Shown here in pieces: positions 45,120-53,135 of a stretch of DNA of 64,000 bases. Both the position numbers and the translations under genes were made by a program. Source of the DNA: Opitutaceae bacterium (GTDB lineage: Bacteria > Verrucomicrobiota > Verrucomicrobiia > Opitutales > Opitutaceae); assembly GCA_018402455.1 (NCBI GenBank), contig JAGYIG010000006.1:62001-126000 (forward strand), read 5' to 3'. The notes under the pieces were generated by a model, which searched no databases, was not told where the DNA came from, and saw nothing but the letters and a program-made list of their open reading frames with translations. Each line of letters begins with the position of its first letter. The first letter of the stretch is position 1.

Positions 45120-45467
45120 ATGAAAACTGAACTCGCTCCCCTCAATCCCGATCTCGAAGCCGCCCTGCGGCCCGAAAAAAACGACCGTTCCGGAGTGGGC
45201 GTGCACTACGCCGATGCCTACCTCAAGCCCCTCAAAAAGAAGATCGAGCTGCCCGATGGCACCAAGTTTTCCGCCAAACGCCGGGGGCTTAAAATCACCC
45301 TGACCTGGGGCACCAACAGTGGCGAGGGCCTGCTGCGCCGCCTCGAGAACGGGCCCGACCCGAAGAACATGCTGCAAGGCGCGCTCGATGAAGCCGCCGA
45401 GGCCCTCGGGGCCAAACTGATCGCGGAAGACGGCAAACTTTGGCTCGAATCCGCCCCGACCGCCTGA
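45120..45467 (+). CDS. Hypothetical protein, corrinoid operon
   Basis: 115 residues, no Cys, no signal or membrane segment. It has basic stretches ('LKPLKKKIELPDGTKFSAKRRG') and a later acidic, helical part ('LQGALDEAAEALGAKLIAEDG'). I cannot place it in a family. It starts 12 bases after the six-cysteine gene and the next gene starts 26 bases after it. Constant close spacing supports membership of the operon. Confidence 0.65.
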   Translation: MKTELAPLNPDLEAALRPEKNDRSGVGVHYADAYLKPLKKKIELPDGTKFSAKRRGLKITLTWGTNSGEGLLRRLENGPDPKNMLQGALDEAAEALGAKLIAEDGKLWLESAPTA

Positions 45468-45493
45468 CCCACTGCCGGTAACCCCATCGTCTC

Positions 45494-46339
45494 ATGTCCA
45501 CCCCCACCCTTGTTCTTCAAGCCAATCTCTGGAGCCTCACCAACCAGCAAAATGCGGACGGCACTGATTGGAGCACCCTGCAAAAAATCGAGGCCATCCA
45601 GGCCGCGGGCTTCGACGCCTGCACCACCGGCATCGGCGCGCCCGGGCTGAAGGCGGCCCTCACCACCACCGGCCTGCGCTACGGCGGCTTCTTCGATGCG
45701 GGCAAGGTGGAGCACTTCGCGCCGCGGATCGCCGCCGCGCTCGAACTCGATCGTGGCCCGATCAATTGTCAGCTTGCCGACCACGACACCCCCGTCGAGG
45801 AGGCCATCGAGCTCACCGCCGAACTCATGGCGGAAGCCGACCGCCAAGGCGCCGAGGTCCACCTCGAGGTGCATCGCGACACCTGCACCGAAACCCCGGA
45901 GAAAACCAGCGCCATCGCCGCCGGGGTCAAAGCCAGGACCGGAAAGTATCCGCGTATCAACTACGATTTCTCCCACCCCGCCTCGGTCAAACACCTCGGC
46001 CCCCAGAATTACGTGGAACGGCTGTTCGACAACATCCCCCTGTTCCAAGCCTCGACCCTCTGGCACATGCGGCCCTTCAACGGCCACCACTGCCAGGTGC
46101 CGGTCACCGACGGCACCGCCACCCACTCGCCGGAATACCTCGAGCTGCGGCCCTTCATCCGCACCGCCTTCGATCGGTGGCTCGCCGGTCCCCGCCCCGG
46201 CAATACCTTCTGGGTCTGCCCGGAGGTCGGCCCCAAAATCGGCTACGGCTTGAGCTGCTTTCCCGACAGCTGGCATGAAGCCCAGGAGCTCGGCAAAGAC
46301 CTCCGTGTCCTCTGGGCCGAAGCCTTGGCCGAAGCCTAA
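45494..46339 (+). CDS. Sugar phosphate isomerase/epimerase-like TIM-barrel protein
   Basis: 281 residues, related to the xylose-isomerase-like TIM-barrel superfamily. Visible pieces are 'EAIQAAGFDACTTGIG' and 'GAEVHLEVHRDTCTETP' with the metal-ligand Glu, and 'YDFSHPASVKHLG' with Asp and His, and 'STLWHMRPFNGHHCQ'. Members bind a divalent metal and isomerise or epimerise sugars, inositols or hydroxy-acids. It closes the close-packed operon. A role on the carbon skeleton left after methyl removal is plausible but inferred from position. Confidence 0.75.
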   Translation: MSTPTLVLQANLWSLTNQQNADGTDWSTLQKIEAIQAAGFDACTTGIGAPGLKAALTTTGLRYGGFFDAGKVEHFAPRIAAALELDRGPINCQLADHDTPVEEAIELTAELMAEADRQGAEVHLEVHRDTCTETPEKTSAIAAGVKARTGKYPRINYDFSHPASVKHLGPQNYVERLFDNIPLFQASTLWHMRPFNGHHCQVPVTDGTATHSPEYLELRPFIRTAFDRWLAGPRPGNTFWVCPEVGPKIGYGLSCFPDSWHEAQELGKDLRVLWAEALAEA

Positions 46340-46349
46340 TCCACCGTAG

Positions 46350-46520
46350 TTTTCTTAACCACGTCTATGAAAGAAGAGAATGGCCTGACTTGGACACGAA
46401 TTCACCCGAATGGCGTTCCGCCTACCGGCTCCACATTTTTCAAAATAAAACCCGCGCTGGCGTAGGTTTCAGTGCGTAGCGGTAGCGAAGCCCGTTCGTG
46501 TCCATTCGTGGTTAAAAACA
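46350..46520. repeat. Inverted TTAACCACGAATGGACAC-type repeat pair upstream of the molybdopterin oxidoreductase gene
   Basis: Left part 'TTTTCTTAACCACG' at 46350-46363 and 'GGACACGAATTCACCCGAATGG' spread over 46392-46413. Right part at 46493-46520 reads, in reverse complement, TTTTTAACCACGAATGGACA and on. The two face each other. The right copy ends directly at the ATG of the next gene. A matching pair lies after that gene at 48843-48955. Confidence 0.6.
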
Positions 46521-48824
46521 ATGTCTGCCTCTCAGCACCCCACCGCCGATCCTGAGCCGCCGCGCAAGCTGCGGCGGCTGACTCAGTCCGCTCCGCCCAA
46601 CCAGGCCGTCGGGGCGACCGCCGTGCTCAATTCGATGCGCCACATTCAGGCGCAAGCCGGTCTCGCCCGGGGCACCAAGGCCCTGCTTCGCGCCAACCAA
46701 AAAGGGGGGTTCGATTGCCCCAGTTGTGCCTGGCCCGACCCCGATGACGATCGCTCCAGTTTCGAGTTCTGCGAAAACGGGGCCAAGGCGATCGCCACCG
46801 AAGCCACCCGCAAACGGGCGACCCCTGAGCTCTTCGCCCAGCACACCCTTGCCGACCTCGCCGCGTGGTCCGATTTCGAGCTCAACGACGCGGGCCGGCT
46901 GACCGAACCCATGGTGCTCGACGCCGGGGCCACCCACTACCGACCGATCGCCTGGGACGATGCCTTCGCTTTGATCGCCGAGGAGCTCAACGCCACCGAC
47001 CCCAACGAGGCCATCTTTTACACCTCCGGCCGCGCCAGCAACGAGGCCGCGTTTCTCTACCAACTCTTCGTCCGGCAATACGGCACCAACAACCTGCCCG
47101 ATTGCTCCAACATGTGCCACGAGTCCAGCGGGGCGGCCCTCAAGATGACCATCGGTATCGGCAAGGGCACGGTGACGCTCGACGACCTTGAGCACACCGA
47201 CTGCGTGATGGTGATCGGCCAAAATCCCGGGACCAATCACCCCCGGATGCTCACCTCGTTGGAGAAAACCGTCAAAAACGGCGGGCGGATTGTTTCCGTC
47301 AATCCCCTGCTGGAGACCGGCGTCAAAGCCTTTGCCCACCCGCAAAAACTGTCGGGGCTGTTGGGCGTCGCCACCCCGTTGCAATCACTGCACGTGCCCG
47401 TGCGCCTCAACGGCGACCTGCCCTTCGTGAAGGGCCTGCTGAAGTGCGTGCTCGAGGCGGAGGCCGCCCAACCCGGCACGGTGGTTGACCGGAAATTCAT
47501 CGCCGAGCACACCGAAGGCTACGAGCAATTGATCGCCGCTTTGGCCGAAGTTTCGTGGCCGGATCTCTGCCAGCAGTCCGGCCTCACCGTTGCGCAAATT
47601 CGCGAAGCTGCGGCGGTTTTCATTTCCGCCCCGGAGTGCATCACCTGCTGGGCGATGGGACTCACCCAGCACCACAATGCGGTCGAAACGATTCAGGAGC
47701 TGGTCAACCTGCACCTCCTCACCGGCAAAATCGGCCGGCCCCGCAGCGGTCTGTGCCCCGTGCGTGGTCACAGCAACGTGCAGGGCGACCGCACCATGGG
47801 CATCTGGGAACGCCCGCCGCCGCCGTTCCTCGACCAACTCGATGCGGAGTTTGGCTTCAAGTCTCCCCGGGCGTTTGGCTACGACACGGTCGAGGCGATT
47901 ACCGCCATGCACGAGGGCAAGGCCCGCGTGTTTTTCGCCCTGGGCGGCAATTTCCTTTCGGCGTCGCCAGACACCCACTACACGGCGGCGGCTCTGCGCC
48001 GCTGCGCGTTGACCGTGCAGGTTTCGACCAAGCTCAATCGCAGTCACCTCATCACCGGTCAACGCGCGCTCATCCTGCCCTGCCTCGGCCGGACCGAAAC
48101 CGACCTGCGCAACGGCCAACCGCAATTCGTCACCGTGGAGAATTCCATGGGCGTGGTCCACAGCTCCGAGGGCAAACTTGCGCCCGCCTCGCCCCACCTG
48201 CTGAGCGAGGTCGCCATCATCTGTTGCCTCGCCGCGGCCACGCTGGGCGAGCGCAGCACAGTGCCCTGGGCGGCCCTGGCCCAGAACTACGACCTAATCC
48301 GTGAACGGATTGAACGGGTGGTGCCGGGTTTCGATAAATTCAACCTCCGCATCCACCAGCCGGGTGGTTTCTATTTGCCAAACGGGGTCAAGGAGCGGCG
48401 CTGGGATACCAAGACCGGCAAGGCCCGGTTCACCGTCAATCCCCTCAATCCGCTCAAACTCGAACCCGGCCAACTGCTGCTGCAGACCTTCCGCAGCCAC
48501 GATCAGTTCAACACCACGATCTACGGCCACAACGACCGCTACCGCGGCATCACCAACGAACGCCGGGTGATTTTCCTCAACCGCGAGGATATGCGCGAAC
48601 GCGGCGTCGAGCCGCAGCAACCGATCGACATCACGAGTCACTTCCAAGGCGAAACCCGCACGGCGGAACTTTTTTTGGCCATTCCCTACGATACCCCGAA
48701 AGGCTGCGCCGCCGCCTACTACCCGGAGGCCAACGTTCTCGTGCCCATCGGGGCCAAAGCCAACATCAGCCAAACCCCCACGTCCAAATCGATCGTGATC
48801 ACGATCACCCCATCCACCGGGTGA
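46521..48824 (+). CDS. FdhF/YdeP-family molybdopterin oxidoreductase
   Basis: 767 residues, similar to E. coli YdeP. An N-terminal Cys set C66, C69 and C84 ('FDCPSCAWPD' and 'FEFCENG') may hold an iron-sulfur cluster. 'YTSGRASNEAAFLYQLF' and 'LPDCSNMCHESSGAAL' are the molybdopterin-dinucleotide-binding parts, and 'GIWERPPPPFLDQL' follows. YdeP-family enzymes are formate-dehydrogenase-like but often of unproven activity. It follows the methyl-transfer operon by 181 bases, with its own repeat-bearing upstream region, and so may have separate transcription. If it oxidises formate, it would complete an oxidative one-carbon route; this is inferred. Confidence 0.85.
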   Translation: MSASQHPTADPEPPRKLRRLTQSAPPNQAVGATAVLNSMRHIQAQAGLARGTKALLRANQKGGFDCPSCAWPDPDDDRSSFEFCENGAKAIATEATRKRATPELFAQHTLADLAAWSDFELNDAGRLTEPMVLDAGATHYRPIAWDDAFALIAEELNATDPNEAIFYTSGRASNEAAFLYQLFVRQYGTNNLPDCSNMCHESSGAALKMTIGIGKGTVTLDDLEHTDCVMVIGQNPGTNHPRMLTSLEKTVKNGGRIVSVNPLLETGVKAFAHPQKLSGLLGVATPLQSLHVPVRLNGDLPFVKGLLKCVLEAEAAQPGTVVDRKFIAEHTEGYEQLIAALAEVSWPDLCQQSGLTVAQIREAAAVFISAPECITCWAMGLTQHHNAVETIQELVNLHLLTGKIGRPRSGLCPVRGHSNVQGDRTMGIWERPPPPFLDQLDAEFGFKSPRAFGYDTVEAITAMHEGKARVFFALGGNFLSASPDTHYTAAALRRCALTVQVSTKLNRSHLITGQRALILPCLGRTETDLRNGQPQFVTVENSMGVVHSSEGKLAPASPHLLSEVAIICCLAAATLGERSTVPWAALAQNYDLIRERIERVVPGFDKFNLRIHQPGGFYLPNGVKERRWDTKTGKARFTVNPLNPLKLEPGQLLLQTFRSHDQFNTTIYGHNDRYRGITNERRVIFLNREDMRERGVEPQQPIDITSHFQGETRTAELFLAIPYDTPKGCAAAYYPEANVLVPIGAKANISQTPTSKSIVITITPSTG

Positions 48825-48842
48825 AGCGGCCACTCCACCGCT

Positions 48843-48955
48843 GGTTTTTAACCACCGCCAAACCCGGATGGACCCAGAACCATCTGTTGCCATGGGCTGG
48901 CCTGTTGCCGCTTCGTCGTGAGAGTTAATCCGGGTTCATCCGTCGTTAAAAAAAC
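48843..48955. repeat. Inverted TTAACCACxxxTGGAC-type repeat pair downstream of the molybdopterin oxidoreductase gene
   Basis: Left arm at 48843-48875 starts GGTTTTTAACCACC and contains CCCGGATGGACCC. Right arm at 48924-48955, read in reverse complement, starts with GTTTTTTTAACG and contains GATGAACCCGGAT. The two arms share a TTTTTAAC-GGATG-CCC core. Same type as at 46350-46520. Confidence 0.6.
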
Positions 48956-48976
48956 TCGGGCTTCTTTCGTCCCAAA

Positions 48977-49135
48977 ATGAAAACCCACGGTCGAATCGCG
49001 ACTCTTTTGATCCTCGTGCTTTGTTGGGTCGGCTGCAGCACTCCGCCGCTGGAAGACCACGGGCAGACCCGCTTCGAGCAAAAGCAGGAACAGCAACAAC
49101 GCCGCGATCTGTCCGACGGCGAACGGTTTCCGTGA
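48977..49135 (+). CDS. Small lipoprotein, 52 residues
   Basis: A short reading frame, ATG 48977 to TGA 49133-49135. A signal peptide of about 20 residues ('IATLLILVLCWVGCS') ends in a lipobox with the Cys of 'VGC', then 'STPPLEDHGQT' and a Glu/Gln/Arg-rich tail ('EQKQEQQQRRDL'). It would be a small outer- or inner-membrane lipoprotein. No Shine-Dalgarno sequence is visible. Function unknown. It is the only gene between the molybdopterin oxidoreductase and the convergent Gfo/Idh/MocA gene. Confidence 0.6.
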   Translation: MKTHGRIATLLILVLCWVGCSTPPLEDHGQTRFEQKQEQQQRRDLSDGERFP

Positions 49136-49324
49136 GGCACTCCTCAGCTGTGCTTCGTCACCGAGAACCCGGAGGAAGCACAGAGGCCGTCGGAAGACAG
49201 AACCGCGCAGGTAGGGCGCGTCCCGCCGAGACCGCCGTCGGCGGAGTGGTCGGAACCAGATAATTGAAACGGCGCTCTCGGCGAGAACGCCCTACCTCAA
49301 AACCATACCGGCCTCTCGGTGTCC
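49136..49324. repeat. Convergent intergenic region with hairpins
   Basis: A palindromic element at 49211-49236 ('GTAGGGCGCG...' with CCGCCG/CGGCGG) and a hairpin at 49271-49291 with arms GGCGCTCTC and GAGAACGCC around GGC, flanked by CCCTACCTC. The arms match the class seen at 3308-3328, but with a different sequence. Confidence 0.75.
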
Positions 49325-50404
49325 TTACTTCGCGGCGTCGGCCATCGCCTGGGCGCGGAGGGATATCTCGGCGGACTTGAAAATGTGCGCCTGGGTCATC
49401 GCCTTCTCGGTGCCGTGGATCAGATCGAGGATCATCTCTCCGAAGAACGGGAATCCCACTTTATCCGCGCACTCGATGAGCTGGCTGCCGTCGTCATTGA
49501 CGAGGTAAAGGCGATCGCGCGGATCCCCCGGCTGCACCGGATCCCAATACTTGCGGATCTCCACGGTCCCGTTGGTCCCCACCACAAACACGCGGCCGTC
49601 ACCCCACACCGGCGAGTTGTCGTGGGTGAACCAATCCACCCGAAAATAACCCGACGCGCCGCTGCTCATCGTATAGGACACCTCGCCGAAGTCCTCGAAC
49701 TCGGGGTGGTCGGCATTGGCGAAGTTGGCCACGCGGGCGAAGTTGATTTTCGCATCGGTCGAACCGGTGAAGGTCAACAACTGGTCGCACTGGTGGGAGC
49801 CGATGTCGGTCAGGATGCCGCCGTATTGCTGCTTGTCCCAAAACCAGTCCGGCCGACTGGCCTTGGACAGGCGATGCGGCGCCAGATTGATCACCTGCAC
49901 CACGTCGCCAATGGCGCCGCCTTGAATGAGTTCGGTGGCCTTCACCGCCGACTCCACGTGCAGCCGCTCGCTGAAGTAAACCAGGTAGCGCCGTCCGGTC
50001 TCCGCCACCTTGGCCTTCACGGCAGCCAACTGGGCCAGGGTGGTGAACGGGCACTTGTCGGTGAAATAGTCTTTGCCGGCATCCATCACTTGGATACCAA
50101 GATCCGCCCGGCGGTTAGGAATCGCGGCGGCCGCGACCAACTTGATTTCCGGATCCGCCAGGACCGCGTCCCACGACGCGGCCACCGGGGTGCCGGGGTG
50201 GCTGGCCAAAAAGGTGGCCACCTTGTCCGGATCGGGGTCGAAGACGCACTTGAGCTCCGCGCCGGCCTCCAACAGTCCGTTCACCTGTCCATAAATATGG
50301 CCGTGATCCAAAAATGCGGCGGCGAACTTATACTCGCCGGGCCCGACAACTTTTTCGGCGTGAGCGGCTTGGGGGGCGTAATCGAATCCGGTTTTTGCGG
50401 CCAT
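49325..50404 (-). CDS. Gfo/Idh/MocA family oxidoreductase
   Basis: 359 residues, without a signal peptide. It opens with 'YKFAAAFLDHGHIYGQVNGL' instead of the common GxGxxG, so the nucleotide loop is unusual and may bind differently. 'AAAIPNRRADLGIQVMDAG' and 'DYFTDKCPFTTLAQL' (a variant of the EKP motif, with Lys) follow, then 'GGILTDIGSHQCDQLLTF' with the conserved His. It sits next to an AraC regulator and rhaB-rhaA, so a role in rhamnose or a related sugar is possible. Confidence 0.8.
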   Translation of the reverse strand: MAAKTGFDYAPQAAHAEKVVGPGEYKFAAAFLDHGHIYGQVNGLLEAGAELKCVFDPDPDKVATFLASHPGTPVAASWDAVLADPEIKLVAAAAIPNRRADLGIQVMDAGKDYFTDKCPFTTLAQLAAVKAKVAETGRRYLVYFSERLHVESAVKATELIQGGAIGDVVQVINLAPHRLSKASRPDWFWDKQQYGGILTDIGSHQCDQLLTFTGSTDAKINFARVANFANADHPEFEDFGEVSYTMSSGASGYFRVDWFTHDNSPVWGDGRVFVVGTNGTVEIRKYWDPVQPGDPRDRLYLVNDDGSQLIECADKVGFPFFGEMILDLIHGTEKAMTQAHIFKSAEISLRAQAMADAAK

Positions 50405-50494
50405 GGTTCCCTAGGACAAGCACGCCCGGGCCGGGAGGACGAGACGCTTTTGCAGAAACCGTTGCCCCCCACCGGCGACCTTGGTTCCGATCAG

Positions 50495-51391
50495 CTAATC
50501 CGCGAGGGCGGAAAGCGCCCGCCATTGCTTGGGTGAAATCCCGAACTCCGCCTTGAACGCCGCCGACAAATGGAAGGCCGAACTATAACCCAATCGATCG
50601 GCCAGTTCATCCAACCCCACTCCACTGGCGCCCAGCAGGCGACGCGCTCGGTCCAAGCGAAGCCGCGCCAGATAACGATGCGGCGCCATGCCGGTAAGGC
50701 GTCGAAACTCCCGTCGAAAATGAGAGTAGGACACCCCGAGCTTTTTCGCCAGGACCTCCGCGCGCGGGGCATTGCGCAAATCGGACGCGATGAGCTGCTC
50801 GGCCCGCCGCACCCACGCCACGCGCTCGGGGTGAGCACCGCCCGAGGACTTGTCGCCCAACACCATCGCCAAGGCCTGCAAGCCAAGCGCCCCCCGCTCC
50901 GCGTCATGGGAGGACGCCTGCGTGCCCGACAGCTTGGCGTGCACTTCGCTCAACACCCGTTCCAGCTCCTTCGGGCGGCGACAGGGAATCACCCGGGCCC
51001 CCGGTTCCAAGGGTCCGGCTTCCATCAGTCGTTCCACGACCGGCCCCTCCAATTCGATCCACCGTTCCTCCCATCCCGTCGTCGGGTTCGGCGCGTAGCG
51101 GTGCCAGCTTTGGGGCGGCAGCACAAAAACGTCGCCCGGACCCACCGTGCGCAGGGCGAGATCCCGGGATTCAAACCGACCGCCTCCGCTCTGGATAAAA
51201 ACCAACTGCAAGGCACCCAACACCCGTCCCTCCGCCCACGTAAACCCGTGGTCGGCCGGGTGACCCTCCGGCGGATAGGGCTCACCCGCGGCCACCCGCT
51301 GAGCGCCTCCTCCAGTGACCGCCACTCCCCAGGTCCGGGCCATCGGAGAGGAGGGGAGATACCGCGCAAAGGAGGAAAATTTTTTGGTCAT
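50495..51391 (-). CDS. AraC family transcriptional regulator
   Basis: 298 residues. The N-terminal half is cupin-like ('AEGRVLGALQLVFIQSGGGRFES', 'VGPGDVFVLPPQSWHRYAP'). The C-terminal domain holds two helix-turn-helix motifs: 'AEVLAKKLGVSYSHFRREFRRLTG' and 'LDELADRLGYSSAFHLSAAFKAEFG', as in RhaS/AraC. It is divergent from rhaB with 129 bases between starts, a usual arrangement for a rhamnose-responsive activator. The ligand is inferred, not shown. Confidence 0.9.
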   Translation of the reverse strand: MTKKFSSFARYLPSSPMARTWGVAVTGGGAQRVAAGEPYPPEGHPADHGFTWAEGRVLGALQLVFIQSGGGRFESRDLALRTVGPGDVFVLPPQSWHRYAPNPTTGWEERWIELEGPVVERLMEAGPLEPGARVIPCRRPKELERVLSEVHAKLSGTQASSHDAERGALGLQALAMVLGDKSSGGAHPERVAWVRRAEQLIASDLRNAPRAEVLAKKLGVSYSHFRREFRRLTGMAPHRYLARLRLDRARRLLGASGVGLDELADRLGYSSAFHLSAAFKAEFGISPKQWRALSALAD

Positions 51392-51421
51392 ATTCTGTAT
51401 GTTTTTTGATCAGTCTCTACA

Positions 51422-51459
51422 TTCAATTCAAGGCCGTCTTGCGGTATAGTGTATCCGCA
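51422..51459 (+). promoter_or_regulatory. Putative rhaB promoter with overlapping imperfect inverted repeat
   Basis: TTCAAT at 51422-51427 and TATAGT at 51445-51450 are separated by 17 bases. The -10 lies inside an imperfect inverted repeat TGCGG...CCGCA at 51440-51459, a candidate operator for the divergent AraC regulator. rhaB starts at 51521. Recognised by consensus only. Confidence 0.4.
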
Positions 51460-51520
51460 TTTAGTTATGTCCCCCCGGCCGGGCCGTGATCCGGCCACTT
51501 TCAGTATTCCTCCGCCTGCC

Positions 51521-52957
51521 ATGAAAAGACCCCCTCTCCTGCACTGCGCCGCCGTGGATCTCGGTGCCACTTCGGGCCGAGTCATGATCGGCACGTGGGG
51601 GCAAAAGAAACTCACCCTGCGGGAGATCCATCGTTTCCCCAACGGGGTGCGGCAGATCGGCGAGCGGGCGTATTGGGACATCGCCGGGCTCTGGGAGAAC
51701 GTGCGGCACGGGCTGGTCCTGGCCGCCCAAAGTCTGCCGGCGGGGGAGCACCTCAGTAGCGTGGGGGTGGACACGTGGGGCGTCGACACGGTGCTGGTGG
51801 ATGCCAACGGCCGCCCGGTCTACCCCACCCACGCCTACCGCGACAGCCGCACGCAGGAAGGCCTCCAGGCCCTCGAATCCGATCCCGCGGTCTTGGCGAA
51901 AATCTACCGCGCCACGGGCATTCCCGCCGTGTTCTACAATTCATCCCTCCAGTTGGCGGAGACGGTGAAGACGCATCCCGGCATCGCGGCCCTGGCATCA
52001 CGTTGCCTGTTTTTGCCGGACTATTTCAATTTTCTGCTCAGCGGCAAAATGGCCAACGGCCAAGCCATCGCTGGCACCGCTCAGCTCCTCGACGTGAAAC
52101 GCGGGTCATGGTCTCGCCGCACGCTCAACCACTTCGGCATCCCGGCGCGGTGGTTCACCCCACCCGTCCGCAGTGGCACCCGACTCGGTGCCGTGCGCGC
52201 CCTGCCCGACCTGAAGAAAACCAAAGTCATCGCGGTGCCGGGCCATGACACGACCTGCGCCTATGACGCCATCCCCGCCGCCGCCGACGGTTCCGACATC
52301 CTGCTCAGCTCGGGAACCTGGTCGATTGTGGGCATGGAACACGACCGCCCGCTGCTCGACCGCTTCGCCGCCCAGGCCCGCGTCGCCAACGATCAAACCG
52401 GCCGCGGTGACTACCGCCCGTTGATCAACGTCATCGGTCTTTGGCTGATGGAAGAAACGCTCAAGGACTTCAAAAGCCGGCCGACCACGGCGAGTGGATG
52501 GACCCAACTCATCCGCGCCGCCGAGGCGTTACCCGCGCCGGTCGCACTGCTCGAAGTCAAGGACCCCGCGTTCGCCAATCCGCCCTCCATGCGCCAGGCC
52601 ATCGATGCCCAACTCAAACGCCGGCGGCTCAAGCCGCCGTCCGAATTGGTCGGCTACGTGCGCCTGATCTGTGATTCCCTCGGTCAGGGGCACGCCGATG
52701 TCATCGACGTGCTCAGCACCCTCTCCGGTCGCACCTTCAAACGCATCATCATGGTCGGCGGTGGATCGCGCAATGCCCTGCTGTGTCAGGCCACCGCCGA
52801 CGCCGCCGGACTGCCGGTCGTGTCCTGCGAACTGGAGGGTTCCGCCGTCGGCAATATCGCCAACCAACTCATCGCCCTGAAGGCCGTGAAACACCTTGCC
52901 GAGTTCCGTTCCCACCTCGCCGCTCAACTGAAAACCAAAACCTACCGCCCGCGCTAA
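51521..52957 (+). CDS. rhaB: Rhamnulokinase
   Basis: RhaB phosphorylates L-rhamnulose to L-rhamnulose-1-phosphate. It is a FGGY-type kinase of the ASKHA fold: 'AVDLGATSGRVMIGTW' and 'VGVDTWGVDTVLVD' at the N-terminus, 'VPGHDTTCAYDAIPAA' and 'LLSSGTWSIVGME' in the middle, and 'IIMVGGGSRNALLCQATADA' at the C-terminus. These match rhamnulokinase rather than xylulokinase. ATG 51521 gives 478 residues, a normal length. The upstream in-frame ATGs lie in the promoter region. rhaA follows 178 bases later. Confidence 0.93.
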   Translation: MKRPPLLHCAAVDLGATSGRVMIGTWGQKKLTLREIHRFPNGVRQIGERAYWDIAGLWENVRHGLVLAAQSLPAGEHLSSVGVDTWGVDTVLVDANGRPVYPTHAYRDSRTQEGLQALESDPAVLAKIYRATGIPAVFYNSSLQLAETVKTHPGIAALASRCLFLPDYFNFLLSGKMANGQAIAGTAQLLDVKRGSWSRRTLNHFGIPARWFTPPVRSGTRLGAVRALPDLKKTKVIAVPGHDTTCAYDAIPAAADGSDILLSSGTWSIVGMEHDRPLLDRFAAQARVANDQTGRGDYRPLINVIGLWLMEETLKDFKSRPTTASGWTQLIRAAEALPAPVALLEVKDPAFANPPSMRQAIDAQLKRRRLKPPSELVGYVRLICDSLGQGHADVIDVLSTLSGRTFKRIIMVGGGSRNALLCQATADAAGLPVVSCELEGSAVGNIANQLIALKAVKHLAEFRSHLAAQLKTKTYRPR

Positions 52958-53135
52958 GCGCGCGAAGATCCAAGTCACAAGTGGACCCCTCCTCCAGTCC
53001 GGGCTCAGCGAGCCCGGCGACAACCCATCCGATGAAACACCCCTTTCTCCAGCTGTAGCCGAGGTCGCCGACCTCGGTTCGCCTGCCCTCCCCCTGCAAT
53101 CCCTATTCGCCAACCCCAAATCGTAAATTTTCCCT
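52958..53135. repeat. Intergenic gap between rhaB and rhaA with two hairpins
   Basis: Hairpins at 52999-53017 (arms CCGGGCTC and GAGCCCGG around AGC) and 53059-53077 (arms CCGAGGTC and GACCTCGG around GCC). Both are of the TC-xGC-GA loop type. This is a gap with hairpins between genes of the same direction. Confidence 0.8.

Noticed and set aside
36742-46339. Complete Wood-Ljungdahl (acetyl-CoA) pathway
   Set aside because: No CODH/ACS, formyl-THF synthetase or FolD genes are present. Only the methyl-transfer and MetF steps are here.
35793-48824. Mobile island carrying the methyl-transfer operon
   Set aside because: There is no integrase, transposase or attachment-site pair, and base composition looks like the neighbours.
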